Below, one piece after another: positions 13,376 to 15,420 of a stretch of DNA of 15,420 nt. The DNA comes from CAIODY01 sp041192505. GTDB lineage: Bacteria > Bacteroidota > Bacteroidia > Chitinophagales > CAIODY01. The first letter of the stretch is position 1. Every line of letters begins with the position of its first letter. A program made the translations under genes and the position numbers. Location: positions 1 through 15,420 of the forward strand of contig JBEEMV010000001.1 in the NCBI GenBank assembly GCA_041192505.1, read 5' to 3'. The notes beneath the pieces are model-generated. The model did not search any database, was not told the DNA's origin, and saw nothing but the letters and a program-made list of their open reading frames with translations.

Positions 13376-14784
13376 ACCTTCAAACCCTGTTCAGCACCTA
13401 ATTGCAACATTAATTTAAATGCGGCTTCGTAGTTGTTTTCAATTTTACCATCTAATATTTGTTCCCGTATTTCATCTTTAATAATGCCTACTACTTTGCA
13501 AGGTTCAATTTTAAAAGTTTGCATAATTAATTCGCCACTAATGGGTGGTTGCCAATTACGAAGATGGTCGCTTTCTTCTACCACTTTCATACGCTTCCGT
13601 ACCAATTCAAAATTCTCTAAATAACGAATTACTTTTTGTCTATTTTTTGATGTGATATCGGCTTCACACAGTTTCATTAATTCATCCACATCTTCGCCTG
13701 CTTCAAACAACAATCTTCGTATTGCCGAATCGGTAATATTTTCTTTAGTTAATGAAATGGGGCGTAAATGTAGGAACACCATTTTTTGTACAAATCGCAT
13801 TTTTTCATGGGTTGGTAATTTTAATTTATTAAAAATTCGAGGCACCATTTTACTGCCTAAAACTTCATGCCCATGAAATGTCCAACCATGATTTTTTTCA
13901 AATCGTTTGGTTTGCGGTTTTGCAATATCATGCAATATAGCAGCCCATCGCAACCACAAATCTTTTGTGCTCATGCATATATTATCAAGCACTTGTAGTG
14001 TGTGATGAAAATTATCTTTATGTCCTTTGCCATCAATATATTCAGCGCCTTTTAACAATACAAAATCAGGAAAAATAATATTCAATAAACCTACTTTATC
14101 TAATAAATTAAAACCAATTGATGGCGTAGCCGAAAGAATAATTTTATTCAATTCATCAGTAATTCTTTCTTGCGAAATAATTTTAATTCGATCATGATTT
14201 TCTTTGATGGCAGCTACTGTTTCGGGATGAATTTTAAATTGTAATTGAGTGGCAAATCTAATGCCTCTCATCATGCGCAAAGGGTCATCGCTAAAAGTAA
14301 TATTGGGCTCTAATGGCGTACGAATAATTTCATTTTTCAAATCTTCTAATCCATTAAATTCATCTACTAATTCGCCAAAATTATTTGTATTAATTCTAAC
14401 CGCTAAAGCATTTATAGTAAAATCTCGGCGGCTTAAATCATCTTGTAATGTGCCATCTTCAACAATTGGTTTTCGTGATTCGGTTCTATAACTTTCTTTT
14501 CGGGCACCCACAAATTCAATTTCAAAATCATCATTTTTTAATAATGCTGTTCCAAAATTTTTATACACGGTTAAAAATGCATCAGGAAAAAAATCTGTTT
14601 TTAATTTTTCTGCCAACTGTATGCCGCTGCCCACACACATAATATCAATATCTTTAGTTTGGCGACGTAAAATTTTGTCACGTACAAATCCACCTACAAC
14701 AAATGCTTCAACATTTAATGTATCAGCCGTTGCACCAATTTTTTTCAGCAACACAGTTTCAATATCGGTAAATGGAATTTGCAT
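13372..14784 (-). CDS. cca: CCA tRNA nucleotidyltransferase with HD domain
   Basis: This enzyme adds or repairs the 3'-terminal CCA of tRNA. The 470-residue protein shows the class II nucleotidyltransferase core: GGFVRD at 31-36, the catalytic carboxylates D45 and D47 (KDIDIM), SRRDFTINALA at 118-128, and SDDPLRMMRGIRFA around 165-178 for the nucleotide-recognition neck. An HD phosphohydrolase domain follows, with H260/H261 and the HD pair H285/D286 (ILHDIAKP). HD-containing versions in other bacteria carry phosphatase/phosphodiesterase activity. Whether it adds full CCA or only A or CC cannot be told without comparison. It starts with ATG. I see no strong promoter; TAAATTTG on the minus strand at 14934-14927 is a possible distant -7 element. 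Its stop codon overlaps that of the convergent lipoprotein gene. Confidence 0.95.
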   Translation of the reverse strand: MQIPFTDIETVLLKKIGATADTLNVEAFVVGGFVRDKILRRQTKDIDIMCVGSGIQLAEKLKTDFFPDAFLTVYKNFGTALLKNDDFEIEFVGARKESYRTESRKPIVEDGTLQDDLSRRDFTINALAVRINTNNFGELVDEFNGLEDLKNEIIRTPLEPNITFSDDPLRMMRGIRFATQLQFKIHPETVAAIKENHDRIKIISQERITDELNKIILSATPSIGFNLLDKVGLLNIIFPDFVLLKGAEYIDGKGHKDNFHHTLQVLDNICMSTKDLWLRWAAILHDIAKPQTKRFEKNHGWTFHGHEVLGSKMVPRIFNKLKLPTHEKMRFVQKMVFLHLRPISLTKENITDSAIRRLLFEAGEDVDELMKLCEADITSKNRQKVIRYLENFELVRKRMKVVEESDHLRNWQPPISGELIMQTFKIEPCKVVGIIKDEIREQILDGKIENNYEAAFKLMLQLGAEQGLKV

Positions 14785-14792
14785 AATTTTTT

Positions 14793-15100
14793 ATTGCTTC
14801 GGAATAAATACAGATTAACCACAGAGGCACTGAGGCACAGTGTATTTTAAAAATCTTTGCGCCTTTATGTTTTAATGGTTCAATTAATTTAATACTTTTT
14901 TACCACATAGTTTTTTTTGATTCATTCAAATTTAAAGCTACGGTAATTTCTAATTTCATTTTTTTATTACATGTTAAGTATTGAGATAACAATAGTACAC
15001 ATAGATTGCTTCGCAATGAATACAGATTAACCACAGAGGTACTGAAACACAATGTGTTTTCTTGAAATGATTCTCTGTGACTTTGTGCCTCTGTGGTTCA
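14793..15100. repeat. Two diverged copies of a dispersed repeat between cca and gltX
   Basis: Positions 14793-14848 and 15005-15060 align over 56 bases with 7 mismatches, at an offset of 212. The second copy also contains an 11-bp perfect inverted repeat, aaccacagagg at 15029-15039 with cctctgtggtt at 15088-15098, whose arms extend with imperfect pairing. In the first copy the right arm is degenerate (near 14862-14882). Elements starting AACCACAGAGGCAC are, from general memory, common dispersed intergenic repeats in several phyla. No open reading frame or transposase accompanies them. The sequence between the copies (about 14883-15004) is plain AT-rich DNA. Confidence 0.75.
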
Positions 15101-15106
15101 ACCAAT

Positions 15107-15420
15107 TTAAAAATTTAATAAAGCTTGTTTTATGCGTTCAATGGTTTCTTGTTTGCCAATGGTTGATGCAATTTCAAAAACTGGTGGACCAAATTTTCCG
15201 CCACAAAGCATAATGCGAAAAGGCATTTGCAGTTCGCCCACTTTAATATTTTTTTCGATAGCTAAGTCTTTAAATATTTTTTCAATATCGGCGGTATTCC
15301 AATTGGTCAGACTTCCTTCGGTCGTCAGACCAATGTTTTCAAATCTTGAAATCAACACATCAAAAAATGATTTTTTATCATCATTCCATTTTGGTTTTAC
15401 AGCTTCTACATCAAAAGTAA
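15107..15420 (-). CDS. gltX: Glutamyl-tRNA synthetase, C-terminal part (cut by window edge)
   Basis: Only the last 103 codons are visible; the reading frame is open to the window end, so the gene continues beyond it. The sequence PFRIMLCGGKFGPPVFEIA, followed by IGKQETIERIKQALLNF, is the anticodon-binding C-terminal end of bacterial GltX, which charges tRNA-Glu with glutamate. Upstream residues such as VEAVKPKWNDDKK fit the linker that precedes it. A GTG at 15358 could be mistaken for a start, but it is internal. The segment IGLTTEGSLTN is encoded by a palindromic DNA element (15302-15334) that looks like an insertion. Catalytic HIGH and KMSKS motifs would lie outside the window. Confidence 0.92.
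   Translation of the reverse strand, partial: TFDVEAVKPKWNDDKKSFFDVLISRFENIGLTTEGSLTNWNTADIEKIFKDLAIEKNIKVGELQMPFRIMLCGGKFGPPVFEIASTIGKQETIERIKQALLNF
15302..15334. repeat. Palindromic element inside the gltX coding sequence
   Basis: Arms attggtc (15302-15308) and gaccaat (15328-15334) pair perfectly. After one A-A mismatch, gac (15310-15312) pairs with gtc (15324-15326). The heptamer gtcagac occurs twice in direct orientation (15306-15312 and 15324-15330), 18 bases apart. The element is 33 bases, exactly 11 codons, and keeps the gltX frame. It is GC-richer than the surrounding gene. Confidence 0.6.

Noticed and set aside
15107..15358. Independent 83-codon gene on the minus strand starting at GTG
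   Set aside because: The frame continues without a stop to the window end, and the sequence is the C-terminus of GltX, so the GTG is an internal valine codon.
1..15420. A defence, mobile or biosynthetic gene system
   Set aside because: No nuclease, toxin-antitoxin, transposase, integrase, phage or biosynthetic signature is present. The protein genes are mostly housekeeping and envelope functions in ordinary arrangement, and no tRNA or rRNA genes were recognised.

Overview
The window looks like chromosomal DNA of an AT-rich member of the Bacteroidota, most likely a Chitinophagales/Chitinophagaceae-type organism. The evidence is a type IX secretion C-terminal sorting domain, promoters of the TAnnTTTG (-7) type, few Shine-Dalgarno sequences, a DUF4349 lipoprotein, an N-terminally lipidated FKBP isomerase and typical Bacteroidota versions of miaB, nrnA and gltX. 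The finer taxonomic placement is inference.

Layout. Positions 1-936 contain no convincing protein gene. They hold REP-like hairpins (3-26, 211-308, 322-363), four and a bit copies of an exact 42-bp tandem repeat (421-600), and a candidate small structured RNA with its own promoter-like sequence and a strong terminator (about 680-786). A second terminator hairpin follows (836-869), then the miaB promoter. Positions 937-4382 are a rightward cluster of miaB (tRNA ms2i6A methylthiotransferase), nrnA (DHH nanoRNase/pAp phosphatase) and an FKBP-type isomerase lipoprotein, closed by a near-perfect terminator at 4406-4441. Positions 4517-6565 encode an LtaS/OpgB-like membrane phosphotransferase. Converging on it is a leftward pair (6567-8383): a clear ACMSD (aminocarboxymuconate-semialdehyde decarboxylase) and a small secreted, probably outer-membrane, protein. 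An OsmC/Ohr-family gene (8463-8894) converges on a 501-residue helical-repeat protein of unknown function (8898-10403). A T9SS cargo protein (10505-11260) converges on a leftward DUF1415-SnoaL-like pair (11261-12175). A DUF4349 lipoprotein (12395-13375) converges on the tRNA nucleotidyltransferase cca (13372-14784). The last intergenic stretch (14785-15106) carries two diverged copies of a dispersed repeat. The window ends inside the 3' part of gltX on the minus strand.

The genes do not form one pathway. Three concern tRNA (miaB, cca, gltX), one the end of RNA decay (nrnA), and several the cell envelope (FKBP lipoprotein, LtaS-like enzyme, OMP-like protein, DUF4349 lipoprotein, T9SS cargo). 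I see no defence system, CRISPR array, transposase, prophage or biosynthetic cluster. The observations most worth following are non-coding: the candidate sRNA, the 42-bp array, a hairpin at the predicted transcription start of the SnoaL operon, an in-frame palindromic insert in gltX, and the fact that all four convergent gene pairs meet with a 3-nt gap or less and no terminator between them.
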